From Aphanomyces cochlioides (lineage: Eukaryota > Oomycota > Saprolegniomycetes > Saprolegniales > Verrucalvaceae), in NCBI GenBank assembly GCA_019828595.1, contig JAHQRK010000015.1:744001-808000 (forward strand): a stretch of 64,000 bases of DNA, in the 5' to 3' direction. How positions within the stretch are numbered: the first letter of the stretch is position 1; every line of letters starts with the position of its first letter. The translations under genes and the position numbers were made by a program. Shown here in pieces: positions 35,173-46,281 of this stretch. The notes under the pieces were generated by a model. It did not search any database and had not been told where the DNA came from. It saw only the letters and a list, made by a program, of their open reading frames with translations.

Positions 35173-37735
35173 GAGCAATTGCCTGAGAAGAACAGTTGAC
35201 CTGTCCAGGTGAACTTTATAACAGTCGTCCGGATAATTATCCGGAATAATTGGACGAAATCAAATTGGATAAATACCCACAGGAGCTCGAGGCAAGGTTA
35301 CGACGTCCAAGCGGTGGAGCAAGTGAAGATCATATCCAACCACACAGATCACACTACATGTATGTATTATCCATTGCAAAGCTGAACACGTGACTAGGAT
35401 AACATGCCATTGGACCTCTTTCGCTTGTTCGATTTGGGGCCTGGCTTTGTCCTTTGGTGTTTTTGGGCTTGCGATTGTGGGACGGCTGCGAATGATTGAG
35501 AGGCTTCTGCAAGGAAGGGCGTTTTGTTCACCAATACAGCATGTGGGGATTTGCACGCTTTGTTTCGCATCAAATCGACGGGTGGTATGGGTCGGACTGT
35601 CATCGAATAGAGTGCTTTAAAATTCTCTGTATAGAAAACAGCATGAAACTCACGTCTTGGGTCCAAGCCAGACGCGTTCATACACGCGACAGCGTGTATG
35701 CAAGGGTGCTGCTTGTCATACCATTCACCACAGTCACAAGATCGTTCACCGAGATGCACTCGGCGCCACAAGTGGCTTCGAATTGCCGATTCATTGTGGT
35801 ACAGTGCCAAGAACTCTACCCTTGGCTCAATAGGAGCCAGCTAAGAGTACATGCTTGTGTACGATATTAAATAGACAGTTTATTTACCTGAATTGATGTA
35901 GCTGCTAAATTCAATTTTGAGAACTTGGAGTTGTAAATTGGAGTTAAATTGCCATCCGGCCAATGACTACTTTTATCTCTAATCCATAAGTGTAATAAAT
36001 ATGCATAATGTTAACTAACATACCGTCTTTCCATGATGTTGCGAAGGAGATGGAGAAGGTATTGGAAGTGAAGTTGTACGACATCTGAGCTTCGGAGGTC
36101 CTGGCCAAGCCAATGGTTCGCTGACTCGGACTGATTCGAAGTGACATTGCCGTACGTTGGCTTTGATATGGCGTAGGATATCCATGAGGTTCGAGGAAGC
36201 GTGTTAACCGTGAGATAGTTAAATGCTCCTATATACAAGGTTTAGGTTAACAGCTTCGTAAATATAAAACCAGGATTAGTGCATACCAAGCTCTCAGCCA
36301 ACCTGTCGAATGTATCACTCGAGTCTGCGTTTGCCATTCTAAAAACAAGCGCCTCCTCCGAAGAGTTCAATGACAGCCCCTTTGTCGAGCGAATGTTTGC
36401 AATAACGTGGTGTAGACAAAAGCGGTAGGGAATAGTTGGTACTACGTCGTTGCATGCCTTAATTAGTCCTAACCACTGTAAGCCCCCAAATATGTATTTT
36501 CAACCTTTCTGACGATCTAATATAATCACTAGGTCTTCGGAGTCAAGAACCCCAGCAGTTCTTAAACTCTTCAAAAACTAGGACCAATTCGGCCCGTCTT
36601 CTTGACGAGCAATACCAAGCCCTACAAGGACAGTGTGCTAGATATTTCGAGTACAAAACAAACTGACCTATCACTACAATGTGATTGTTTGGGTCTTTTA
36701 TCGACGCCACCAACAGGACGCCATTGGAGTGCATTATGTCTTTCAAATGCGCACCTCAGAACATAAATAGTGTAAGATTAATCGACAAAATAGTGTTATA
36801 AGTGAACGTACCATCTAACGCGAGAACTTGTTGGCAATGCTTTGCAGCATGCTTGCAAAACGCAGGCAAAATCACACTTCGCCTAAAGTGTTCACCAGCG
36901 GTCTCAACAACTGTATACATTGTGTTGACGTATCACGTTGAAGTATGCTTCGAGTTTTTCAAAGGACTCATCCACTTCACCATAGGTTGCATTGACAATA
37001 GCTTGCTTGGCCCGGCTCGCAGCCGACGACGAGATTTTTTTACCGTGGGCACGGAGAAAACAGTCCTTGATATCATTCGCAGTCAACTTCCTGGCATCCT
37101 TAGCCGCAGCTTCACTTTCGAGGACAGAACGGACAATCTATATTTCTAAGTCATAATCAACGAACAATTTAAGCATACCTTGTTATGAGAGACACCGTTG
37201 TGTCGTCTCTGGACGGTGTCGTGATGCAACGGATGGTTATGCGCAAGCTGCATGGAAGAAATTCTCACGCTGGCATCTTGTCTTACAGATGCGACTAAGA
37301 CAAATGGACAGCCTTCTCTTGTACAAACCCACTTACGAGCCTTTGACTGGCTCCGCGATTGTTTCACCGAGAAACCATGCCCCATGGCGAGTTCATCCAA
37401 GCATCGACGCATGCCGCGCAGCGTGCAAAAGTTATGCTCAGTGTGATCGTTTATGACTTCGAGTGTCACAAAGTCGCATTCCCCATCAGGAAACTTAGTG
37501 ATCTGTAGCCTGACGGATGCATCAAGGTACTCTTGCGTCACGGTCCATGGCATATCGATGACCATGTCGTTCTGAATGCCTCCACCCATTCATTCTTCCG
37601 GATAGTTATGCGGATATCGAGTGTACTTCTTAGGCCAATTATTCCGGATAATTATCCGGACGACTGTTCTAAAGTTCACCTGGAACAGTTTCGACCAGAA
37701 AGAACAGGTCAACTGTTCTTCTCAGGCAATTGCTC
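35173..37735. mobile_element. Mutator-like element (MULE), 2,563 bp
   Basis: Terminal inverted repeats of about 80-100 bp begin GAGCAATTGCCTGAGAAGAA at 35173 and end with its complement at 37735. The target duplication is CTTGGATGG at 35164-35172 and 37736-37744, exactly 9 bp. The left arm lacks a ~20-nt stretch present in the right arm (near 37690), otherwise they match closely. Each arm contains the perfect palindrome TCCGGATAATTATCCGGA. The element encodes one minus-strand transposase, now disrupted. The intact duplication and arms suggest recent insertion. It ends about 35 bp before the MFS start codon at 37779. Confidence 0.9.
35394..37589 (-). pseudogene. MULE transposase with SWIM zinc finger, disrupted
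   Basis: The N-terminal region (MGGGIQNDMVIDMPW... with FVTLEVINDHTEHNF) holds a FLYWCH/FAR1-like zinc-binding part around KWVCTREGCPF...LAHNHPLH. The MULE core follows: QVLALDGAHLKD (first Asp), NGVLLVASIKDPNNHIVVIG, SEDLVIILDRQKG, YRFCLHHVIANIR, and PTYGNVTSNQSESANHWL. The C-terminal SWIM finger is CDCGEWYDKQHPCIHAVAC, followed by a basic tail. Several short introns are consistent (for example, a GT...AG segment splits LDG/AHLKD). It is disrupted by a 1-nt shift near 36910, an in-frame TAG at 36580-36578 in NWS*FLKSL, and a TGA at 36502-36500 after ILDRQKG. Confidence 0.82.
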
Positions 37736-37778
37736 CTTGGATGGACTCTCACCGGACATTTTCTATTTCGACCTGACG

Positions 37779-39221
37779 ATGCTCATTTACGACGTCAGGC
37801 ACGTCTTCTTCCTCCTCTGCACGATCAACGTGCTCGTCTACGTGACGCGAGGCATTATCCCTGGCGCCCCCGTCCAGTTCCAAGCGTTTATCCAAGACAG
37901 CCTTCGTGTCGACCCTGCCAATGTGAGCTTCTATATCGGTGTGCTCACCACGTCGTTTGTCGCGGCCTATTGTACATTCACATCAGTCTTTGGATACCTC
38001 TCGATGGCTCATCGACCATTTCGGCTCGCTGGCCTTTGTCTATTTATCTGGATTGGCTCGATGGTGCTCAGCGGTGTAGCTCAGTCGCTTGACAACTTTT
38101 ACGTCCTCTTGGTCGGACGCATGCTTGGTGGCATTGGCGAGTCTGCTTTCCAAGCTGTGGTTCCATCGTTTATTGATGAATTTGCTCCACTAGAGAAGCG
38201 AACTCTCTGGATGGGTTTGTTTGGGTGCTCCTTGTCGGCTGGTATAGCCCTTGGCTTTGCCTATGGCTCATTCTTGGCTCAAACCATCGGCTGGGAGTTT
38301 GCGTTTTATATCGCAGCTATCATCATGACCCCATTGGCCTACTTGGTATTCGCCTGTATTCCTGATGTGTACAACATGCCCATGGCTCAGATGCGAGACA
38401 CTGCCCAGAGCGTGGGGGCATTAAGTCTTAACCCAGAGCCTATCAAGACATCCTTGTTGGTCGACACTTGGGGGATCGTCAAGTCGCCCATGTTCATTAC
38501 CGCTACACTTGGCTGGTCAGCTTGCTCCTTCTCCATTTCTGGCATGTCGACGTTTGGTCCAGCGATTTTGATCGGCCTCAGCGTTCTTCCAGAACGCATC
38601 TGCTCAACGGTTTTTGGGGCTCTCGTCGTCGTCGCTGGTCTTATCGGGGCACCTTTCGGTGGTTATCTCGTCGATTACCAATGCCGTGATCGTGAAAACG
38701 ACAGTGCTTATCGACAATACATTGTTAACCGACAAATGTTTGTTATGTCGATGTGTGGTGTCGTGCTCTTTTTTACATCCAACTTGGTTATCAACACGTC
38801 GTGGGCATTGCTACTCATTTGGTTTGTTGCTCTTGGATTGTTGTTTGCCACGACATCGCCAGTGACCGTGGCAGTGCTTCAAAGTGTGACCAAGGCACGT
38901 CGGGGTTTTGCAATGGGTCTCAGTACTCTGTTGCTGCACATCTTTGGGGATCTACCAGCCCCCATCGTCCTTGGAGCTCTTAAAGACATGTGGGCGCCGC
39001 ACTGTGGCAGCTCTGTCATCAACGGTCGCGTCACCCTCAACCCAGAATGCCAACTTCTGGACCACGATGGCCTCAAGTGGGTGCTCATTTTCGCCTATGC
39101 TTGGCTCGGCTTGGCTGTTGTCTTTTGGTTTGCATCGTTTGCTTTGGCTCGTCGTCAATTACAGCACATGTCCAAACTCTATATCGACTTCGAGCGCTCC
39201 TCGACGCCGATAGTGCTCTAG
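37779..39221 (+). CDS. MFS transporter, spinster-like
   Basis: Single-exon major facilitator of 480 aa from ATG 37779, with about 12 hydrophobic segments. Spinster-type features: TM1 VFFLLCTINVLVYVTRG, LVGRMLGGIGESAFQAVVPS in TM4, FIDEFAPLEKRTLWMGLF in the next loop, and a late loop with two Cys. Spinster homologs export lysosomal sugars or sphingosine-1-phosphate-like lipids; the substrate here is unknown. The frame is open upstream into the MULE terminal repeat. The true N-terminus may therefore have been altered by the insertion, whose target duplication lies 35 bp upstream. The start chosen is the first ATG after the element. Confidence 0.85.
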   Translation: MLIYDVRHVFFLLCTINVLVYVTRGIIPGAPVQFQAFIQDSLRVDPANVSFYIGVLTTSFVAAYCTFTSVFGYLSMAHRPFRLAGLCLFIWIGSMVLSGVAQSLDNFYVLLVGRMLGGIGESAFQAVVPSFIDEFAPLEKRTLWMGLFGCSLSAGIALGFAYGSFLAQTIGWEFAFYIAAIIMTPLAYLVFACIPDVYNMPMAQMRDTAQSVGALSLNPEPIKTSLLVDTWGIVKSPMFITATLGWSACSFSISGMSTFGPAILIGLSVLPERICSTVFGALVVVAGLIGAPFGGYLVDYQCRDRENDSAYRQYIVNRQMFVMSMCGVVLFFTSNLVINTSWALLLIWFVALGLLFATTSPVTVAVLQSVTKARRGFAMGLSTLLLHIFGDLPAPIVLGALKDMWAPHCGSSVINGRVTLNPECQLLDHDGLKWVLIFAYAWLGLAVVFWFASFALARRQLQHMSKLYIDFERSSTPIVL

Positions 39222-39533
39222 ATGTAGTAAAGTATTGTAAGTTTAATTTAAGGCTATCATCGTGTGATTGACATGTCAGCAAACCGTCATCAACCACTTC
39301 AACTTCTTGGTCAACATCAAATCTAATGAAATATAATTTCATTGGTCAAAATTAAATCCATTGGCCAATGAAAATGAACTATTAGATTTAAATTAGCCAA
39401 TCAATATTAAATATTTCAAGAAAGTACATTTTCATCGAAATGGAACACTCGTCCTGGGAATGATCAATTGTTCGAGTCGAACGTCAAGTCCACATGGCGA
39501 TGTCATTTATTCTTCAAGCGACAGTCTTAGGTC

Positions 39534-41271
39534 ATGCACGCCGTGCGTATCCTGAGCTTGGTGGCGATCGCGTTGGCTGTTTTGAAAGCCGAGAGCGCTG
39601 CCTCGCCTCCATGCGGTCCAAGAGTTCGTCGGCCCTACAGCAAACTCACTGCTACCGAGAAGGAGACCTTGCAACTTGCATTTGAAGCTGGTAAGCTCTC
39701 TCTGCTTTGATCCATCTCACTAGAATTTAGCAATGCTGCAAGGCCATCACCATCGATTTGTCACTGTACATCAGTACAGTTTGAACGAATACGAAGCCCA
39801 TAGCTGCATGTTTCTCTACTGGCACCGACGATTCTTATGGGGCTATGAAAACATGCTCCGATCGCTGGGCGAACGATTCAAGTGTCTGACGATTCCATAC
39901 TGGGACTATGCAGGCATGAGCTCGAACCAGTTGGATCCAAATGTCACGTGCGACTCGCTGGCGACGTGCAATCCCGTCCTCGTGGATTTTGGAGCATCGT
40001 CCATCTCGAATCCATCTTCTTATGTCATCGGGGGCACGCCTGGTACAGCTAACGGTGGAGAGACAATAAGTGCCGACAATTGTGTACACGACCCAACGAA
40101 TCCAGTCACACGCAGCTTTTGTGAAAGTGAAGCTGCCTATCAATCGAAACGATGCATGCGGTAACCCAATCCATGACTTCATTTTCTCTCAACTGAATTC
40201 GTAGCTGTATTCCCCGCGGCAACTGGCATAATGCGCAAATTGCAGCCGACACAACACTCGCAAGCATGAGCAATCAAATCTTTGCCTCGTCGTTTGCCGA
40301 ACTTACGAAGAATCTCATGTACAAAGTTCATCGTAAGTAGTCGCAGTTGCTGGACCTCGATTAAAGATCTGTCTTAGCTAAAATCCATGCCAACTTGGAC
40401 GGCGCAATGGGAACCATGTCGTCGCCATCCGATCCCGTCTTCTTCCTCCATCATGTACAAGAAAACATAGCCAAATGTTGGTCTCACCACGCTTGGCTAG
40501 GCTACGATCGATGCTCTCTTGTCCATTTACATGAAATGCCAAGCTCCATACGCGTCTGGCACTGACCCGAAAGTGTTTCCTCCCAGTGATTGGAATCTCT
40601 TCAACAACCGAGTCTGCGGCCCCTATGTCTTTAGGCCGAAAAGTTCTTCCCCCCGTTTCTCCTTCTCGAGAAACACCATGTCCATGCTCTACTACAATGG
40701 CACGACGGACGAAGCGTCCGTCGATGTTGGTGACCCTGAGAGCCCCCTTGCACCGTTCTTCAGCTCAACGTCCAAAAACTACATGGCGTACTACAGATAC
40801 TCCCAGTCGTCAACCATCTCTTACGACTTTACTGACACGGGCTTTGACGTGATCAATACGAATTGCGAGGCATGGATCGGAGGCAGCTACAATTCGACCG
40901 AAAGCAGCGCCGCATTGATGAATGACAGGAAGAAGTCGACAAGCAAACAGATGAAACATCACCATGGTCCTCCATTGCCAGTCGTCAAGCAAATCGACTT
41001 TACTCAAAATGTGTACAAGCACACGAAGAGATACATCAAGGACGACAAGAAAGCACGAGAGTACGTCGAGATGATGCTCTGTGTGCACCGAAACGAGTGC
41101 ATGGGCGGCGTGTTCGACTACTCGGCCGCTTTCAAGAAGAGTTTCAAGTGGTCCTTGAGTCCATACTGCTACAACGTTTTGGACGACATTGCTCAAGGCC
41201 GCAAGCACATTCCAGTGCCAGGGTGGGCCAAACTCATCATGGAAACGTACGGCTGTCGTAACATGTCATAA
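39534..41271 (+). CDS. Secreted tyrosinase (type-3 copper oxidase)
   Basis: Five exons: 39534-39690, 39731-40160, 40205-40332, 40378-40454, 40501-41271, giving 520 aa. The signal peptide is MHAVRILSLVAIALAVLKAE. Copper A ligands: HHHRFVTVHQ and FLYWHRRFLWGYE. Copper B: VHPKIHANLDGAMG and DPVFFLHHATIDALL. Tyrosinases oxidise monophenols and o-diphenols to quinones, feeding melanin formation. N-glycosylation-type sites and many Cys agree with secretion. The C-terminal ~130 residues (HHHGPPLPVVKQ...CVHRNECMGGVFDYSAAF) lie beyond the catalytic core. The start inside the first available frame was chosen because it alone gives a signal peptide in phase. Confidence 0.92.
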
Positions 41272-41396
41272 TCTACATCAATTTTGCACATTCAGTCGAA
41301 AATGATGGCTAAGAATGCGAAACCGACAATGAAACTGACCGCCTTTCTAATGCAACCATGGCATCTTCTTGAAGCTTCTACTTCTTCATTTCCAAC

Positions 41397-43015
41397 ATGG
41401 ACAAGACTTGGGACTACTACGTCTGCCTTCTTTTCTTGGTGTGGCCCTTTCGGTAGCGCATTGTCTCTCTTTGATGTATTCATTGTCCTCTTTCTCATAG
41501 AGCCATCGCTTACCTTTCCCCTATTGTTTGCGCACTCCTAGCTGTCAATCAATTAGGCTACGCTGGCCCTATCTTGCAGCATTGGAGCGTGCTGCCTTGG
41601 CTAATTTACAGCGCGTCTGAAAGTCTCTTCTTGCTCTATTACCTATGGGCTGAGTACAGGCTAAGCCAGCCGGTCTTAGATCCCCCGCAGCTCATGACCG
41701 AACTTGCTTCGAGACGACATGCGCCAAGCTCCGTCCATGATTTCTTCGACACCATGATGCGCCACACTGACGATATTCAGAGCTTCATCCAAGAGGTAAG
41801 TTGGTGCATCCAAAGTATTCCAGGCAAAGAGTCGAGTAGTGGTTCTACGACACGCCCTTTCAAGAGCTATCTCGACGAGATTTACAAGTACTCATCGCAT
41901 ACGTCTTCTTCTCTAAGGAATGGGACCATATTGCCCCCGCCGAGAAGAACGATGTTAATGCTATGATCGATCGACTGTACGAGTTAACAAACGTCAAAGA
42001 GCCAACAGAGGATGCGACTTCACTGCAGCTGAAGCATTGCATTCGACACACGTTGGACGAATTCAATTCAGTTGCTCGACCTTGGCTCATTTATGCTTGC
42101 ACCATTGCACTCAACTACCTCTGTGCTGCCTTCTTGTCCCTCGCTGGCTTTCGACGACACCATCTCCGACAAGGACTCGGCTACTGGCATCGAGATGCCA
42201 TGACACGACCCGTCGGTGAACCACTCGTCTTTGTCCATGGCATTGGTGCTGGTCTCGCGCTCTACTTGCCTCTCCTTTGGTCCTTCTTGACAACGCATCC
42301 AAACCGAGCCATCTTGCTCGTCGAAACCCCCTACGTCTCCATGCAACTCGTCGACGACGTCCCAAACAAAGCCGAGACCATGGAGGCCCTCCAACAAATG
42401 CTGGACACACACCACATCGCATCGGCGCATTGGATGGGTCACTCGCTTGGCACTGTCATCTGTAGCTGGGTGTGCCAAGAACTGCCTCACGCAGTCTCCC
42501 ATGCCACGTTCATCGACCCCATTGTCTTCTACCTCTGGAAGCGAGACGTCGCGTACAACTTCTTGTACCGATCACCTTCGACGGGATTGCAAGTTCTCAT
42601 GTGGTACTTTGCTTCCACGGAGCTGCACATCGTCTATGTCATGCGTCGCCACTTTTGGTGGTACAACATGGTTTGCTTTCCCGAGCATTTGCCACGCGAT
42701 CCCAAGACGGGTCATGTAGCTGCGTCGGTGTTTTTGTCCACGCACGACTTGATCATCAATGCGGCTCATGTGGCTGCGCACCTAAAGCGGGGGATGCAAT
42801 CTCCAGTGGACGGTCAAATCGCTCCTCACGATGTGATTGAGACTGTGTGTTGGGATGGCTTTACGCACGGCGAGATGCTATTCCACTCGCATGCGCTGAA
42901 TACCATTTCATCTCATGTTCGACGTCGAAACGAAGCCCCGAAGCAAGTTGTTGCCACCCCGAGCTGGGCAGAGTTTGTTGTCAATCGTCTCATCTTAGCC
43001 CTGGACGTGCAGTAA
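41397..43015 (+). CDS. Alpha/beta hydrolase, membrane-associated, copy 1
   Basis: Three exons: 41397-41452, 41501-41795, 41840-43015, giving 508 aa. The N-terminus has membrane segments (YYVCLLFLVWPF, AIAYLSPIVCALLAVNQ, LPWLIYSASESLFLLYYLW). A conserved DFFDTMMRHT / WFYDTPF region and another hydrophobic stretch (LIYACTIALNYLCAAFLSLAG) follow. The hydrolase domain contains PLVFVHGIGAGLALYLPLL (oxyanion HG motif) and the nucleophile elbow HWMGHSLGTVICSW (GxSxG). Late Asp/His candidates are in THDLIINAAH and WDGFTHGEML. The substrate is unknown, probably a lipid or ester. The central 843 bp are shared with copy 2. Confidence 0.82.
42037..42879 (+). repeat. 843-bp segment identical to 44746-45588
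   Basis: Read side by side, no mismatch was found between 42037-42879 and 44746-45588 (offset 2,709 bp). All overlapping frames translate identically. Sequences on either side of the block are clearly diverged. Confidence 0.85.
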
Positions 43016-44105
43016 TCGTCATGTTGTTTGAAAGATAGGATTGATGCATTAACTACAGTATTGTATTAACAAGCGTTGTTTGTGCTGAGGGAGGAGGTTT
43101 CAGAACTCAGAGAAGTAGAGGACACAAAGCTTTGTCTTGGCTCTCGTAGTCTTCGTCCCATTGAGTAAGAGGGAATGAAATTGTGGAAATTCCATTTCCC
43201 AATCAACGATGTACGAGCAAACCACATACAGCGAGGGAGACGTGAGGCTGACTGCTTTGTACTCTCCAGACGCCTCCAAACCAGGACTTAAGCAAGGAAC
43301 ATGGACGACATTCTATGTAATTGCGATAACGCAGTTCGCAATGAACAAGTCGAGCTTTCTGCTGGTCATAGAATGCGTTCATTACAGGATTTCAGTCAGG
43401 CATGGTAGTGCTCGGACAAAGAAGTGCGCGTGAAGCATCAAGAACGATGCGTGGTTGTGTTTCCTGCGGTCATGTCTCGCTCCAACGTAGCTGGAACGTT
43501 GTGGTCGGCTGCAAATGCGCACAAGCGGTGTAAAAACGATGAGGTCCTTCATAGCGACGATAGAATCCTGCGGCTCCTTCTCCGAATCACCAAGTCCAGC
43601 TCAATACAGTGGAAATTCCAAGTTTCGCCTCGCTCTTCTCACAGCGGCGGACACTGAGCACTGATTCTGTCATGGATGCTCGCTGCCACGTTCGTCCAGC
43701 GTCGTGACATGCATTTCTTTACCGTCACCACCTCAATTCGTCTCGAATCTTCGTTGCTTCTCTGGGGAACTTTTTTTACTGAGCATACAAAAACCAAGTC
43801 AAAAAGTTGAGGAGGCGTCCCACTGTGACATGTTTACATGACAAATATTGTCGACTAATCGAGATCCACTTCAGCATTCAAGTGACACAATCGATGTGAA
43901 TTTGATTGGCTGAAGTAAACATTTTTGAATTTTAGCAAATTAAATGTAGGCATTTGAATGAAATCCATGTCACTGGACTGGTTTTGTTGGATTACAACAA
44001 TACCTTCAACTTTTTTCATATTATCGCTTTCGATACAAATTCCAAGTCTAATTTATTTGGTTGATAACGTTTGGACCATTTTTGAATTCCATCCAAAGAC
44101 AGACA
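43016..44105. other. Intergenic between the hydrolase copies
   Basis: Short frames only (74-77 codons at 43209-43657). No recognised gene, repeat or RNA. It must hold the promoter of hydrolase copy 2. Confidence 0.4.
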
Positions 44106-45715
44106 ATGCGCGGCACGGCGAAGACGGTGGATTATTACTTGTGCCTTCTCTTTATCGTGCTGCCAGTCCAGTACGTTTCACCCATGTGGCCATGGACATA
44201 ATTTACAATTTTTGTAGAGCTCTATCTGTCTTGAGCCCGGCAGCGCTATGTATTTTGTTGGTCAACCAATTTGGTTTTCTCGGTGATATCTGGACGCATT
44301 GGAGCATCGCTCCTCTCATGCTCTACTCGGCCTCTGAATCGCTCTTTCTTATGTATTACGTCCGAACCAAGCGACAGTTTTCAAAGCCAGCAGTAGCTCC
44401 TCCACAAATTGTCCAAGATCTCAAGGGGCGAAATTATGCCCCTGCCACTGCCTTGGATTTCTTTGACACCATGATGAAACACACAACACCCGTCAAGGAA
44501 TTCGTTCAAGAGGTACTTTAGACCTTTCTGCTCACGGCTCACTTGAAGCAGTGGTTTTATGACACGCCGTTTGAGCAACTCACGCGCCAGGATCTTCGAT
44601 CTTGGCTCGCCTACCTACTATTTTCCAAGGAGTGGGAATCCATGAAGAGAAAGGATTGCAAAGAAGTCGATATCATGGTCACTCGATTGTACAAGATGGC
44701 AAAAGTGGATGAGTCCAAGGCAAAGCCATCGCAAAAACCTCATCCTTGCATTCGACACACGTTGGACGAATTCAATTCAGTTGCTCGACCTTGGCTCATT
44801 TATGCTTGCACCATTGCACTCAACTACCTCTGTGCTGCCTTCTTGTCCCTCGCTGGCTTTCGACGACACCATCTCCGACAAGGACTCGGCTACTGGCATC
44901 GAGATGCCATGACACGACCCGTCGGTGAACCACTCGTCTTTGTCCATGGCATTGGTGCTGGTCTCGCGCTCTACTTGCCTCTCCTTTGGTCCTTCTTGAC
45001 AACGCATCCAAACCGAGCCATCTTGCTCGTCGAAACCCCCTACGTCTCCATGCAACTCGTCGACGACGTCCCAAACAAAGCCGAGACCATGGAGGCCCTC
45101 CAACAAATGCTGGACACACACCACATCGCATCGGCGCATTGGATGGGTCACTCGCTTGGCACTGTCATCTGTAGCTGGGTGTGCCAAGAACTGCCTCACG
45201 CAGTCTCCCATGCCACGTTCATCGACCCCATTGTCTTCTACCTCTGGAAGCGAGACGTCGCGTACAACTTCTTGTACCGATCACCTTCGACGGGATTGCA
45301 AGTTCTCATGTGGTACTTTGCTTCCACGGAGCTGCACATCGTCTATGTCATGCGTCGCCACTTTTGGTGGTACAACATGGTTTGCTTTCCCGAGCATTTG
45401 CCACGCGATCCCAAGACGGGTCATGTAGCTGCGTCGGTGTTTTTGTCCACGCACGACTTGATCATCAATGCGGCTCATGTGGCTGCGCACCTAAAGCGGG
45501 GGATGCAATCTCCAGTGGACGGTCAAATCGCTCCTCACGATGTGATTGAGACTGTGTGTTGGGATGGCTTTACGCACGGCGAGATGCTCTTGCATGCGCA
45601 CGCTGTCTCAACTGTCACGTCGACCATCAAATGCTCAACGAAGCAAGCCAAGTGGAACACGGTCGACTACATCGTGAACCGCTTTGCCTTCTTGATCGAG
45701 GAACCTGCTCGTTAA
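44106..45715 (+). CDS. Alpha/beta hydrolase, membrane-associated, copy 2
   Basis: Three exons: 44106-44170, 44218-44512, 44549-45715, also 508 aa, with introns at the same places as copy 1. The N-terminal ~210 residues are only moderately similar to copy 1 (DYYLCLLFIVLPVQ, YSASESLFLMYYVRTK, FFDTMMKHT). The whole catalytic region with HGIGAG and GHSLGT is the same. The last ~40 residues differ again (HAHAVSTVTSTIKCSTKQ...). This mosaic pattern indicates gene conversion between tandem paralogs. Function as for copy 1. Confidence 0.82.
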
Positions 45716-45739
45716 TACTTTTTATACTGAGGTTGATAA

Positions 45740-46200
45740 TTTATCCGGCATTTTACAATTTATCCGTATGCGTGGTTTCCGCAGTGCCAGGATGACGACG
45801 AGGTTTCAGATGGGTGAAGCTTGGCAGTGTCATGGACAGTCTCTGCAAACCCCAGCTTGGGTACAATGCAGCACACGGGAAGGCTACGACGGCACAATTC
45901 ACTGGCGCCAGGAAATAATTGCAGACGATTGTCCTGCATGTTGTGACGACATTGGTTCCCCAGATATCGACCAAATGATGCCAAATAGACAGGCGGCCAA
46001 GCAATGTTAACGCAAAGCTTCTATGACCACTGACCAATACGGCGGCAATCGATATAGAGAGCTCAATTATGTGGCTATGGGCAAATGCGCTTTCGAGGCA
46101 AATGAACACCATGTCGTGAAGGCACAATTGGTCTGACCCATGTGTAATCGTTGCAATGGCATCGGTGCATCCGGATAAATTATCCGAATGATCTTTTCCA
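45740..46200. promoter_or_regulatory. Upstream region with TATCCGGATA motifs
   Basis: Two motif clusters: TTTATCCGGCATTTTACAAT with a second TTATCCGTA half at 45741-45770, and ATCCGGATAAATTATCCGAA at 46169-46188, about 95 bp before the START/FYVE-like start codon. The 180-codon minus frame that fills this interval (45753-46295) shows no domain and was not called. Confidence 0.4.
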
Positions 46201-46281
46201 TACAAATGGACAGTGCACTGCATGTGACAACCTGTCGCAGGCAATGTCAGTGTTGGATCGCCAAAAAGGAAGTACAGCGCG

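Noticed and set aside
36578..36580. In-frame TAG of the MULE transposase as programmed readthrough
   Set aside because: A second stop and a 1-nt shift in the same gene make simple decay more likely.
42068..42502. 144-codon minus frame repeated identically at 44777-45211
   Set aside because: Antisense shadow of the hydrolase coding region; repeated only because the DNA is duplicated.
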